Assembly (NCBI GenBank): GCA_963733935.1
Contig: CAVTEQ010000014.1
Location: 682,001 to 746,000 of the forward strand
Source of the DNA: JAHFUA01 sp963733935
GTDB lineage: Bacteria > Acidobacteriota > Terriglobia > Terriglobales > Acidobacteriaceae
Reading direction: 5' to 3'
Length of the DNA stretch: 64,000 nt
Shown: positions 47,948 to 55,783 of the stretch, in pieces
How positions within the stretch are numbered: the stretch's first letter is position 1
Layout of the letters: every line of letters begins with the position of its first letter
Made by a program: the position numbers and the translations under genes
The notes under the pieces: generated by a model
The model's input: the letters and a program-made list of their open reading frames with translations, nothing else
Told to the model about the DNA's origin: nothing
The model's database searches: none

Positions 47948-48064
47948 TCTCCAGTTTCGGGTTTCAAGTTTCTAGTGGGGCGCCTGAGCTGGGCGCCCTG
48001 AATTGTTTGCGAAGGCAGTCCGGAGGAAAACCACTCGAAACTCGAAACTGGAAACTAGAAACTG
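47948..48064. repeat. GAAACT/AGTTTC-word inverted repeat
   Basis: The left arm (47948-47978) has TCTCCAGTTTCGGGTTTCAA and GTTTCTAGT; the right (48031-48064) has CCACTCGAAACTCGAAACTG and GAAACTAGAAACTG. The 52-nt spacer holds its own GGGCGCC/GGCGCCC hairpin. It lies between PIN-TRAM and ispD. Confidence 0.82.
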
Positions 48065-48080
48065 TATACTTTCCGCCCCG

Positions 48081-48833
48081 ATGAAGGTTTTTGTCATTAT
48101 CCCGGCTGCCGGACTGGGCACGCGTATGGGCGGACTGACGGCGGGCGCCAAGCCTGCGCGCGTGACGGCGGCCTCCAAGCAGTTCGCCGAAATCGGTGGC
48201 ACGCCGATTCTCATCCACACCCTGCGCAAGTTCGACGACGTGTCGGAGATCAGCGAGATCGTATTGGCGCTGCGGACCGATGATGGCGCCTTTCACGCCC
48301 GCCTGCAAAAAGAAGGGCTGCGGAAGAAGATCACGCTGGTCGAGGGCGGCGAGAACCGCCAGCAATCGGTGGCGAACGGCTTGGCAAAGATCGCCGCCGC
48401 GCCCGACGATCTGGTGCTGGTGCACGATGCGGTGCGGCCCTTTGTGGACGCGGAGATCATCGGCAGTGTGATCCTGGCGGCAGCGCGGCATGGCGCTGCC
48501 ATCGCCGGTTTGCCTGCCGTCGACACCGTGAAGCAGGTCGATCGCACGGCGGACGGCGCCATTGTGGTCTCGACTATCCCCCGCGCCCGGGTGGTGCTGG
48601 CGCAGACTCCGCAGGGCTTCCGCTACGACGTGCTGAAGAAAGCGTTCGACGAAGCCCAGAGCGATGGCTTCCACGGTACCGATGAAGCCTCGCTGGTGGA
48701 GCGCACGGGACACGAGGTTGCGGTGGTGATGGGATCGGCGCAGAACATCAAGATCACCACCCCGGCGGACCTGGAGCTGGCCGAGTTTTTTCTGGCACAG
48801 GAGCAGCGCCGGCGCGTGGGAGTGACGGGGTGA
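48081..48833 (+). CDS. ispD: 2-C-methyl-D-erythritol 4-phosphate cytidylyltransferase IspD
   Basis: A 250-residue cytidylyltransferase of the MEP isoprenoid pathway, making CDP-ME from MEP and CTP. The nucleotide loop is VIIPAAGLGTRMG followed by KQFAEIGGTPILIHTLRKF. Further signatures are VEGGENRQQSVANGL, VLVHDAVRPFVDAEI, KQVDR, QTPQGFRYDVLKKAF and GSAQNIKITTPADLELAE. A ~12-residue insert (LTAGAKPARVTA) lies between the glycine loop and KQF, as seen in some acidobacterial relatives. ATG at 48081. ispF follows after an inserted module. Confidence 0.93.
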   Translation: MKVFVIIPAAGLGTRMGGLTAGAKPARVTAASKQFAEIGGTPILIHTLRKFDDVSEISEIVLALRTDDGAFHARLQKEGLRKKITLVEGGENRQQSVANGLAKIAAAPDDLVLVHDAVRPFVDAEIIGSVILAAARHGAAIAGLPAVDTVKQVDRTADGAIVVSTIPRARVVLAQTPQGFRYDVLKKAFDEAQSDGFHGTDEASLVERTGHEVAVVMGSAQNIKITTPADLELAEFFLAQEQRRRVGVTG

Positions 48834-48837
48834 CTTT

Positions 48838-49334
48838 GCCGCGGATGCACGCGGATGAACGCGGATGAATCTTGAATCAAAGTCGGACTGGCGGTCACTC
48901 CAGACGAGCTGGCGCTGCTGTCATTGGACCCGCTCAGGTACAGAGAATTGACCGAGAAGATCCTGGGCATCTTCTACGAGGTCTATAACGAATTGGGCCA
49001 TGGATTCCTGGAGCATGTCTACGCGCGGCTATGGAGCACGCATTGACGGCGGCCGGCTTGCAAGTTGCGCGGGAAGTGCCGATTGCGGTTTGGTTCCGTG
49101 GTTTGCACGTTGGTGATTTCAAGGCTGATTTGCTCGTCGAGAGCAAGGTCTTGCTGGAGCTCAAAGCCGCTCGATCCATCGATGCGGCTTTTGAGAAGCA
49201 GCTACTCAATTATTTGCGTGCGACTGAGGTTGAAATTGGCTTGCTTCTGAACTTTGGGAACAAGCCAGAGTTCCGGCGATTTGTTTTTGAGAATTCAAGA
49301 AAGAAAATCCGCGTTTATCCGCGTGTATCCGCGG
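48838..49334. repeat. Module bounded by CGCGGAT inverted arrays, carrying the GxxExxY gene
   Basis: Left array 48838-48866 (GCCGCGGATGCACGCGGATG, AACGCGGAT). Right array 49307-49334 (ATCCGCGTTTATCCGCGTGT, ATCCGCGG). The arrays are close inverted copies. The module starts 5 bp after the ispD stop and ends 7 bp before the ispF start. Confidence 0.82.
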
Positions 49335-49345
49335 TAGGAAAATGA
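48924..49345 (+). pseudogene. GxxExxY protein (PD-(D/E)XK-like), frameshifted
   Basis: A ~140-residue protein of the GxxExxY family. The first part (DPLRYRELTEKILGIFYEVY, then NELGHGFLEHVYAR with G-F-L-E-H-V-Y as the name motif) is in one frame to ~49025. One lost base there shifts the rest (MEHALTAAGLQVAREVPIAV, FKADLLVESKVLLELKAARS) to the frame beginning ATG 49031. The D...E-L-K pattern looks like a PD-(D/E)XK nuclease core. The last dozen residues (KIRVYPRVSAVGK) are the translated right-hand repeat array, which runs 4 bp into ispF. Function of the family is unknown. Start (TTG 48924) is tentative. Confidence 0.72.
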
Positions 49346-49965
49346 ACTTCAGAATCGGCTACGGCTGGGACTCGCACGAATTCAAGCGCGGGATCCCGCT
49401 CAAGATCGGGGGAGTGAAGCTGCCGCACGATCGCGGCCTGGCCGGGCACTCCGACGGTGACGTGCTGCTGCACGCCCTCACCGACGCGCTGCTGGGCGCG
49501 GTGGCCGCCGGCGACATCGGTTCGCATTTTCCTTCGGGGGACAAGAAATGGAAAGGCGCCGATTCCGCGACCTTCGTGCGCCACGCTCTGAAGCGAACGA
49601 TGAGCGCCGGCTATAGCGTTGCCAACGTGGATTCCACGCTCATCCTGGCCGCTCCCCGGATCGGGCCGCACGCCAGCAAAATCCAGGCGCAAGTGGCAGA
49701 ACTGCTGAAGATTCCGCCTGCCAATGTCGGCATCAAAGCCAAGACTCCTGAAGGCATGGGCACAGGGAACGCCGCCATCGCCCACGTGGTGGTGCTGCTG
49801 ATGAAGAAACAACACGACGACGATGGTCTCGCGCTCGAAGCCGCGGAAGAGACGCCGCAACTGGTGATCGATGACGTGGTGGAGAAAGTGCTGGAGACCG
49901 TGCCCGAGCCGGCGAAGAAAAAAGTTTCCAGTCCTTCCAGGATCACGTCTAAGCACAAAAGATGA
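49342..49965 (+). CDS. ispF: 2-C-methyl-D-erythritol 2,4-cyclodiphosphate synthase IspF
   Basis: A 207-residue trimeric zinc enzyme of the MEP pathway. RIGYGWDSHEFKRGIPLKIGGV supplies the zinc Asp and His, LAGHSDGDVLLHALTDALLGA the third ligand, then GDIGSHFPSGD, VDSTLILAAPRIGPH, KAKTPEGMGTGNAAIAH. A non-conserved charged tail of ~45 residues (EEAAEETPQ-like, then Lys/Ser-rich) extends beyond the usual ~160 residues. ATG at 49342 overlaps the preceding reading frame by 4 bp; the stop overlaps the M14 gene start by ATGA. Confidence 0.92.
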   Translation: MNFRIGYGWDSHEFKRGIPLKIGGVKLPHDRGLAGHSDGDVLLHALTDALLGAVAAGDIGSHFPSGDKKWKGADSATFVRHALKRTMSAGYSVANVDSTLILAAPRIGPHASKIQAQVAELLKIPPANVGIKAKTPEGMGTGNAAIAHVVVLLMKKQHDDDGLALEAAEETPQLVIDDVVEKVLETVPEPAKKKVSSPSRITSKHKR

Positions 49966-51434
49966 AACCCGTCACGGTTGTGCTTCTTCTCACGGCGCTG
50001 GCCGCAGTCGCGCCTGCGCAAAAATCCTCAAGCAAAGCCGGCGGCAGCGATGCCGATTGGCAAACTCCGGCTGAACGCAGCGACTACCGCACCACTCCGC
50101 GCTACGACGAAACCATGGCCTACATTCGCCGCGTCGCGGCCGCCGCGCCGGGGCAAGTCAAAGTCGAAGTCTTCGGCAAGACCGGCGAAGGCCGCGACCT
50201 GGTGGACGTGGTGGTTTCACGCGACGGGGTCTTCGATCCCGCGGCGCTGCATCGCGCCGGCCGGCCGATTCTCCTCATTCAGAATGCCATCCACGCCGGC
50301 GAGATGGACGGCAAGGACTCCTGCCTGGCGCTGCTGCGCGACATGGTCATCACCAAGTCGCAAGCGCGGCTGCTGGAGCGCGTGGTGGTGGTCATCATCC
50401 CGATCTACAACGCCGATGGCCACGAGCGATTCGGTCCCTACAACCGCATCAACCAGAACGGTCCGCAGGAGATGGGCTGGCGCGTGAATGCCACCAACCT
50501 GAACCTCAACCGCGATTACGTGAAGGCAGAGGCGCCCGAGACGCGCGCCTGGCTGAAGCTGTGGAATCGCTGGCTGCCCGATTTCTTCGTAGATGATCAC
50601 GTCACCGACGGCGCCGACTACCAATACGACGTGACGTTTGGTTTGTCCGCTCACGCCGGCAACGATCCCCGGCTGAACGAATGGCAGGAGAAAACGGTAG
50701 CGCCTTATCTGGAAAAGGCGGTGGCGGCTGCGGGCCACGTTCCGGGGCCATTTATCTTTTTGAAAGACGATTCCGATCCTACCAAGGGCATCGAGCGCTA
50801 TCCCAGCATTCCGCGCTTTGCCGACGGCTATGTAGTGCTGCAGAACCGTCCGGGAATGCTGGTCGAACTTCACATGCTCAAAGACTACAAGACGCGCGTG
50901 ACCGGCAATTACGAAATCCTGCGCGCGCTGCTGGAGGTGATGAATCGCGACGCGGACACCTTGGTGCGGCTGAACCGCGAAGCCGACGCCGCCGTGGTCG
51001 CCGCCGGCAAGGGACTTGACCCCGGCTGGAAGTTCGCGCTCCGCACCATCCCCAGCAAGGAAACCGAGCCGTTCCTGTATCGCACTTTCAACTACACGCG
51101 AGAATTGAGCGGAGTTTCCGGGCAAGTCTGGATCAAGTACACGCACGAGCCGCTGGACATCACCATCCCGCGCCCGGCCCGGCTCGAGACCATACTCGCG
51201 GTGAGGCCGCCGCGCGCCTATATCGTTCCCGCGCAGTGGACGACAGTCATCGGCGTTCTGGAGGCTCATGGACTGCGATTGCAGCGGACTACCCGGCCCT
51301 GGAGCAGCCGAAGTCGATACCTATCGCTGCGCCGAGCTGAGGTGGAACGAGAAATCATTCGAGGGACATCACGTGATGTTCTCGCCGCAATTTGCCGCCC
51401 AGCCGTTTACCGGGCACTGCGCTCCCGTGCATGA
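49962..51434 (+). CDS. Exported M14-family zinc carboxypeptidase, main part (frameshifted near the end)
   Basis: First ~450 residues of a secreted metallopeptidase. Signal peptide VTVVLLLTALAAVAPAQ. The M14 catalytic core has NAIHAGEMDGKDSCLALLRD (zinc His and Glu), IIPIYNADGHERFGPYNRIN, NATNLNLNRDYVKAEAPETR and the third-ligand region MLVELHMLKDYKTR. It cleaves C-terminal residues from peptides or peptidoglycan stems; specificity is not evident. True coding ends near 51290 (HGLRLQRTTRP); the tail to 51434 is Arg/Ser-rich out-of-frame sequence. Translationally coupled to ispF by a 4-bp overlap. Confidence 0.85.
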   Translation: MKPVTVVLLLTALAAVAPAQKSSSKAGGSDADWQTPAERSDYRTTPRYDETMAYIRRVAAAAPGQVKVEVFGKTGEGRDLVDVVVSRDGVFDPAALHRAGRPILLIQNAIHAGEMDGKDSCLALLRDMVITKSQARLLERVVVVIIPIYNADGHERFGPYNRINQNGPQEMGWRVNATNLNLNRDYVKAEAPETRAWLKLWNRWLPDFFVDDHVTDGADYQYDVTFGLSAHAGNDPRLNEWQEKTVAPYLEKAVAAAGHVPGPFIFLKDDSDPTKGIERYPSIPRFADGYVVLQNRPGMLVELHMLKDYKTRVTGNYEILRALLEVMNRDADTLVRLNREADAAVVAAGKGLDPGWKFALRTIPSKETEPFLYRTFNYTRELSGVSGQVWIKYTHEPLDITIPRPARLETILAVRPPRAYIVPAQWTTVIGVLEAHGLRLQRTTRPWSSRSRYLSLRRAEVEREIIRGTSRDVLAAICRPAVYRALRSRA

Positions 51435-51801
51435 AAAACTCTTGTTCCCGGCAGGTTCAGTTGTGGTTCCCATGGACCAGCGCTCCGCCAAAGTGGCCGT
51501 GGAGTGGCTGGAGCCGGAAGCGCCCGACTCGGCCGTGGCCTGGGGATACTTCGACGCCATCTTCGAGCAGAAGGAGTTTGCGGAGGACTACGTAACGGAG
51601 AAGCTGGCGCGCGAGATGATGGCCAAGGATCCCAAACTGCGAGAGGAGTTCGAGCAGCGCCTAGCGGCCGACAAGCAGTTCGCCGCCGATCCCAACGCGC
51701 GCCTTAATTTTTTCTACCAGCGCTCGCCGTGGTGGGACCGCGAGTTGGGGCTGTATCCCGTGGGACGATTGACGACCCTTGAAGGGGTGCCAGTGCAGTA
51801 G
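51268..51801 (+). CDS. M14-family carboxypeptidase, C-terminal part (frameshifted)
   Basis: Continuation of the previous gene from about 51305: AAEVDTYRCAELRWNEKSFE, GHHVMFSPQFAAQPFTG, PMDQRSAKVAVEWLEPEAPD and a final FYQRSPWWDRELGLYPVGRL. These form the C-terminal beta/helical extension found in this subgroup. An indel near 51300 separates it from the catalytic part. No other break is visible, so the whole (~610 residues) is probably one functional gene. Confidence 0.82.
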   Translation: MDCDCSGLPGPGAAEVDTYRCAELRWNEKSFEGHHVMFSPQFAAQPFTGHCAPVHEKLLFPAGSVVVPMDQRSAKVAVEWLEPEAPDSAVAWGYFDAIFEQKEFAEDYVTEKLAREMMAKDPKLREEFEQRLAADKQFAADPNARLNFFYQRSPWWDRELGLYPVGRLTTLEGVPVQ

Positions 51802-52041
51802 GCGCAAGCGCCGCTTTGCCTCCCAAATAGATACCCGTCCTGAAAGTGGAACAAAGAATCCGTAGCCCAATGGGGCTACGGAAGCCCTGCCGGTGTGGCC
51901 AAGGCCCAATCTGCTGTTACCGTGAGGCTTATGTCTCGGGCACTGCCGGCTTGTTCCAGATTCAGAACAGAAACCGTTACCCGGTTGACAGGCCTGAAAT
52001 AGCCGCTAATGTGGCACCAATAAGCAACGGGGAGGCGGCTT

Positions 52042-52986
52042 ATGGATCCAGCTACTCTCGCCAGTGCTGCGTCTCAATTTCCAGCCGGACCGGACTCCAC
52101 GCGTCCTTCGCGCGACATCTCACGCTCGTCTTTGCCGAGCATGGAGATTGGATATGCACTATCCCTGCTGTGCCTCTCCGCTTTCGTGTTCGGCTATGTC
52201 AGATCCGACAAGACAGCCATTGGACTGGCGAACGCCTTTTCCCTTGCCGGTTGGGTTTATTGGCTGCACTGCACTTACCGCATGCACAAGGTGCTTGCCG
52301 AGGCTACCGCCGGCCAGTATCCCATCAGCGCCAGCCGCGCGGTTGGATTTCAGATGATCCCGATTTACTCGCTGATCTGGGGTTTCATGTGGCCGAAAGA
52401 GATCGCAAAGTTTTTGCGGCAGCGCCTGCCAGATGACCAACTGCAGTATGGCTGGGTCGGTGTTGCTCTGGTGCTGGCAGCCTTGCTGGCCGCGTATCCC
52501 ACCGGACTGCACCTGGCCCTGCTATTCGCGGCTGGGTCCTACCTGGTGCGACACCTTGCGAAGGCTGTTCCCTGGGCAGTGCCGGAACCGAACAGCCGCA
52601 GACAACAGATCGACTTGGCATATTTCGCCGGCTTGGGAGCAGCCTGGGGATTCATGTTCGGCCAGGCACTCATAAGCCTGATAGCAGATCTGAAAATGGC
52701 AACCAGACAGGACGTTCTGATCCCCCTCATCGCAATCGTGCTGGCCTCGGGCTTCGCCGTCCTGTTTCTCGAGCCCCTTGCCGAAAGGTGCCGTGGTATG
52801 TTTGGCATTTCCCATGAACATTTTTCGATCAGGACGCGGTCCTCGCGGCCAATCCAGATTGTGCTGTTCCTGCTGCTGGTGATCACCGGTGCGTCTCACG
52901 ACCTGCTGCAAGACCATATCAAAGACCTTTTGTCGACCCAAGCGTCTTCAGGACAGCCTGAAGGAGGACGAGAAGCTGAGGGCTAA
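52042..52986 (+). CDS. Polytopic membrane protein (DUF4328-like N-terminal region)
   Basis: A 314-residue protein with about seven hydrophobic segments. The first part (WVYWLHCTYRMHKVLAEATA, VGFQMIPIYSLIWGFMWPKE) resembles DUF4328-type membrane proteins; the later segments (GVALVLAALLAAYPTGLHLA, VLIPLIAIVLASGFAVLFLE, IVLFLLLVITGAS) are unassigned. The C-terminus is hydrophilic. It is followed closely by a second membrane-protein gene, which may be its partner or a frameshifted continuation. The ATG at 52042 follows GGGAGG. Confidence 0.65.
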   Translation: MDPATLASAASQFPAGPDSTRPSRDISRSSLPSMEIGYALSLLCLSAFVFGYVRSDKTAIGLANAFSLAGWVYWLHCTYRMHKVLAEATAGQYPISASRAVGFQMIPIYSLIWGFMWPKEIAKFLRQRLPDDQLQYGWVGVALVLAALLAAYPTGLHLALLFAAGSYLVRHLAKAVPWAVPEPNSRRQQIDLAYFAGLGAAWGFMFGQALISLIADLKMATRQDVLIPLIAIVLASGFAVLFLEPLAERCRGMFGISHEHFSIRTRSSRPIQIVLFLLLVITGASHDLLQDHIKDLLSTQASSGQPEGGREAEG

Positions 52987-52993
52987 ACCACTT

Positions 52994-53554
52994 TTGCAGG
53001 GGATCGCCCGATCGCCCATGGCGCAAACGGTGGTGTTCCCATTGCTGTTCGCCGGCGGAATAACATACTTCTGGGTGGCGGGCTCTCGCCGCAGCACCAT
53101 GGGCGCACCCACACTTGGGGCGTTGAGCGGCGTCACCATCGGTGTGGTGGTCGTGCTCTTCATCTGGGGACACGCTTCGGCTGCCAACCTCGGCCATTTA
53201 AGGCTTTGCTCGTTAACATTCGTCAGGGAGATATTCTCTCCCGGAAAATTTCCGCCTGTGGCCAAGCTGCTCACGCAGGCCCTGCGAGGAGGCAGCTTCG
53301 GCCTGCTGGGCGGGCTGGCCATCCAGCGGCAAGCCTCGGGGCAAAGACTCCGCATCCTGTACATCGTTCTCATTGTCAGTGCTCTTTTATTCGGCCTTTT
53401 GGCTCACGGCTTCCACCTGGATCTGCTGAAGAGCCTTGGTTTCGCCTTGGGTTGGTGCGCGGGTTTGTTCCTGCACCCGCATTCCGTGGCATTACTCGCT
53501 GGCGGACCGGCCGAGACAGACCCGTCTTCTAAGACAGCTTCAGCCGCAGCTTGA
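52994..53554 (+). CDS. Membrane protein of unknown function
   Basis: A ~186-residue protein with four likely membrane segments (TVVFPLLFAGGITYFWVAG, LGALSGVTIGVVVVLFIWGH, ILYIVLIVSALLFGLLAHGF, SLGFALGWCAGLFLHPHSVA). TTG at 52994, 8 bp past the preceding stop with GAGGG ahead, is a plausible start; the open frame begins upstream at 52889. It may work with the preceding membrane protein. No family recognised. Confidence 0.55.
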   Translation: MQGIARSPMAQTVVFPLLFAGGITYFWVAGSRRSTMGAPTLGALSGVTIGVVVVLFIWGHASAANLGHLRLCSLTFVREIFSPGKFPPVAKLLTQALRGGSFGLLGGLAIQRQASGQRLRILYIVLIVSALLFGLLAHGFHLDLLKSLGFALGWCAGLFLHPHSVALLAGGPAETDPSSKTASAAA

Positions 53555-53594
53555 TCAATGGCGGCTCCGCGAGTTTAGCGGCCTTCGCTGAGGG

Positions 53595-53628
53595 CAACAA
53601 AATAAAAGGGCGACCCATTCGGATCGCC
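53595..53628 (-). terminator. Rho-independent terminator for ftsH
   Basis: On the minus strand, stem GGCGATCC/GGGTCGCC (one G-U pair) with a 4-nt loop is followed by CTTTTATTTTGTT. It lies ~35 bp after the ftsH stop. Confidence 0.8.
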
Positions 53629-53635
53629 GTTCACT

Positions 53636-53659
53636 CTGAGTACCGAGTACTGAGTACTG
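53636..53659. repeat. GAGTACT-word array (single arm)
   Basis: GAGTACCGAGTACTGAGTAC: three degenerate units between the ftsH stop and its terminator. No inverted partner was seen nearby. Confidence 0.6.
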
Positions 53660-53662
53660 CCT

Positions 53663-55558
53663 TTAAGCGTGCGCGGGGCCGGGGCTGGCGCTGGGCTGGC
53701 GTCCGGGCTCGGGCTTGAGCACTTTCTGTACTTCTTCCTCGCGCGGAGCGGTCTTGACCGGGGGAAGCTGTTTCCCTTCGATGAGCATTTGGATCTCGGC
53801 GGCATCGAGCACTTCGCGCTCCAGCAGCATGCGGGCGATCCTGTCCAGCGTCTCCCGGCTGTTGCTGAGAACATCCACGGCCGCCTTGTAGCCGTCGTCC
53901 ACGATACGGCGGACTTCCTGGTCGATCTTGATGGCGGTGTCTTCGCTGTAATCGCGGTGCTGCGCGATCTCGCGCCCCAGGAAGATCTGCTCTTCCTTCT
54001 TGCCGAAGGTAAGCGGGCCGAGCGTGCTCATGCCCCACTCGCAGACCATCTTGCGGGCGAGTTCCGTTGCCTGCTCGATGTCGTTGCCGGCACCGGTGGT
54101 CATCTGGTGCAGGAACAGCTCCTCGGCCACGCGCCCGCCCATCATGATGGCGATGCGCGTCTCCAGGTAATCGCGGCTGTAGGTGTGCTTGTCGTCGATG
54201 GGCAACTGCATGGTGACGCCCAGCGCCATGCCGCGCGGGATGATGGTGACCTTGTGCAGCGGGTCGGAGTGCTTCATCATCGCCGCTACCAGCGCGTGTC
54301 CCGCCTCGTGAAAGGCGGTCATGCGCTTCTCCTCTTCAGAGAGGATCATGCTCTTGCGCTCGGCGCCCATGAGCACCTTGTCCTTGGCCAGCTCGAAGTC
54401 GTACATGGTGACGGTCTTGCGATTCTGCCGGGCGGCATTGAGCGCCGCTTCGTTCACCAGGTTGGCCAGGTCGGCGCCACTGAAGCCCGGAGTGCCGCGC
54501 GCCAGGATGCTGAGATCGACATCGTCGTTGAGAGGAATCTTGCGAGTGTGGACGCGGAGGATCTCCTCGCGCCCGCGGACATCAGGACGGGGAACCACCA
54601 CGCGGCGGTCGAAGCGCCCCGGCCGCAGCAGCGCGGGATCGAGCACATCAGGACGATTGGTGGCGGCGATCAGGATGACGCCTTCGTTCGATTCGAAGCC
54701 GTCCATCTCTACCAGCAACTGATTCAGGGTCTGCTCGCGCTCGTCGTGCCCGCCGCCCAGGCCAGCGCCGCGATGGCGTCCGACCGCGTCGATCTCATCA
54801 ATAAAGATGATGCAGGGAGCGTTCTTCTTGCCCTGCTCGAACAGGTCGCGAACGCGGCTGGCGCCCACGCCGACGAACATCTCTACAAAGTCGGAGCCTG
54901 AAATAGAGAAGAAGGGAACGTTAGCTTCGCCAGCTACTGCTCGCGCCAGCAAGGTCTTGCCGGTTCCCGGAGGCCCAACCAAGAGCACGCCTTTGGGAAT
55001 GCGTCCGCCGAGCTTCTGGAACTTCTGCGCCTCGCGCAGGAACTCGATGATCTCGCGCAGCTCTTCTTTGGCTTCATCCACGCCGGCCACGTCCTTGAAC
55101 GTGACCTTCTTCTGCTGCATGGAGAGCAGGCGGGCGCGGCTCTTGCCGAAGCTGAGCGCCTTGCTGCCGCCGGTCTGCATCTGGCGGATCATGATGAACC
55201 ACAGGGCGCCGAACAGCAGCAGCGGCAGGATCTGGAATATCCAGCTCGGCCAGTTGCTCTGCGGGTCCTTGACGGTGATCGACACGCTCTTGTCCTGCAA
55301 CTGCTTAATCATGTCCGGATAGTTGGCGGGGACAGTGGTGTGGAAACCGGTCTTGTCGTTGCGGTAGTGGCCCTGGACCTCGGTCCCGATGATGGTGACC
55401 TCGTAGACATTGCCCTGGTTCACCTGCGACATAAACTCCGAGAAATTGATGGGCTTGTCCTTGGCGCCACTGCCGCCCGCTTTCACCACCTGCCACAACA
55501 GCACACACGACAGGACGATCACCAGCCAGAACAAGACCGTTTTTACGGTTGAATTCAC
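53663..55558 (-). CDS. ftsH: ATP-dependent membrane zinc protease FtsH
   Basis: A ~631-residue hexameric AAA+ protease that degrades membrane and regulatory proteins (for example LpxC in other Gram-negatives). GTG at 55558 follows GGAGGAG. Two membrane segments (VLFWLVIVLSCVLLWQVV, WIFQILPLLLFGALWFIM) bracket a periplasmic domain. AAA motifs are Walker A GVLLVGPPGTGKTLLARA, Walker B IIFIDEIDAVGRHRG and the SRH ATNRPDVLDPALLRPGRFDR. The zinc site is HEAGHAL with a downstream Glu/Asp near GAGNDIEQAT. The upstream neighbour is tilS, a common pairing. Confidence 0.96.
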   Translation of the reverse strand: MNSTVKTVLFWLVIVLSCVLLWQVVKAGGSGAKDKPINFSEFMSQVNQGNVYEVTIIGTEVQGHYRNDKTGFHTTVPANYPDMIKQLQDKSVSITVKDPQSNWPSWIFQILPLLLFGALWFIMIRQMQTGGSKALSFGKSRARLLSMQQKKVTFKDVAGVDEAKEELREIIEFLREAQKFQKLGGRIPKGVLLVGPPGTGKTLLARAVAGEANVPFFSISGSDFVEMFVGVGASRVRDLFEQGKKNAPCIIFIDEIDAVGRHRGAGLGGGHDEREQTLNQLLVEMDGFESNEGVILIAATNRPDVLDPALLRPGRFDRRVVVPRPDVRGREEILRVHTRKIPLNDDVDLSILARGTPGFSGADLANLVNEAALNAARQNRKTVTMYDFELAKDKVLMGAERKSMILSEEEKRMTAFHEAGHALVAAMMKHSDPLHKVTIIPRGMALGVTMQLPIDDKHTYSRDYLETRIAIMMGGRVAEELFLHQMTTGAGNDIEQATELARKMVCEWGMSTLGPLTFGKKEEQIFLGREIAQHRDYSEDTAIKIDQEVRRIVDDGYKAAVDVLSNSRETLDRIARMLLEREVLDAAEIQMLIEGKQLPPVKTAPREEEVQKVLKPEPGRQPSASPGPAHA

Positions 55559-55757
55559 CTTGAAAACTCCTCCCAGAAACTGCCATCCCGGCGCCCGCAA
55601 CCAAGCAGGCCGGGGTCGGCGCGCACCCCACCAGAATAGCTTACACTTCGCCCCTAACTTTTAGCCCCTAGATCATTTAGATGCTGGAGCGGCGATTGCG
55701 ACAACCTATTTTAAATCCTGCCGGCGCCGCTGCTCCGGTGCCCAAAGTACCCTGTCC

Positions 55758-55783
55758 CTTGCTGAAAGCACTTGCTGAAAGCA
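55758..55783. repeat. Perfect tandem duplication of 13 bp
   Basis: CTTGCTGAAAGCA occurs twice in a row directly after the tilS stop codon. It could be a recent slippage event or an assembly artefact. Confidence 0.7.
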
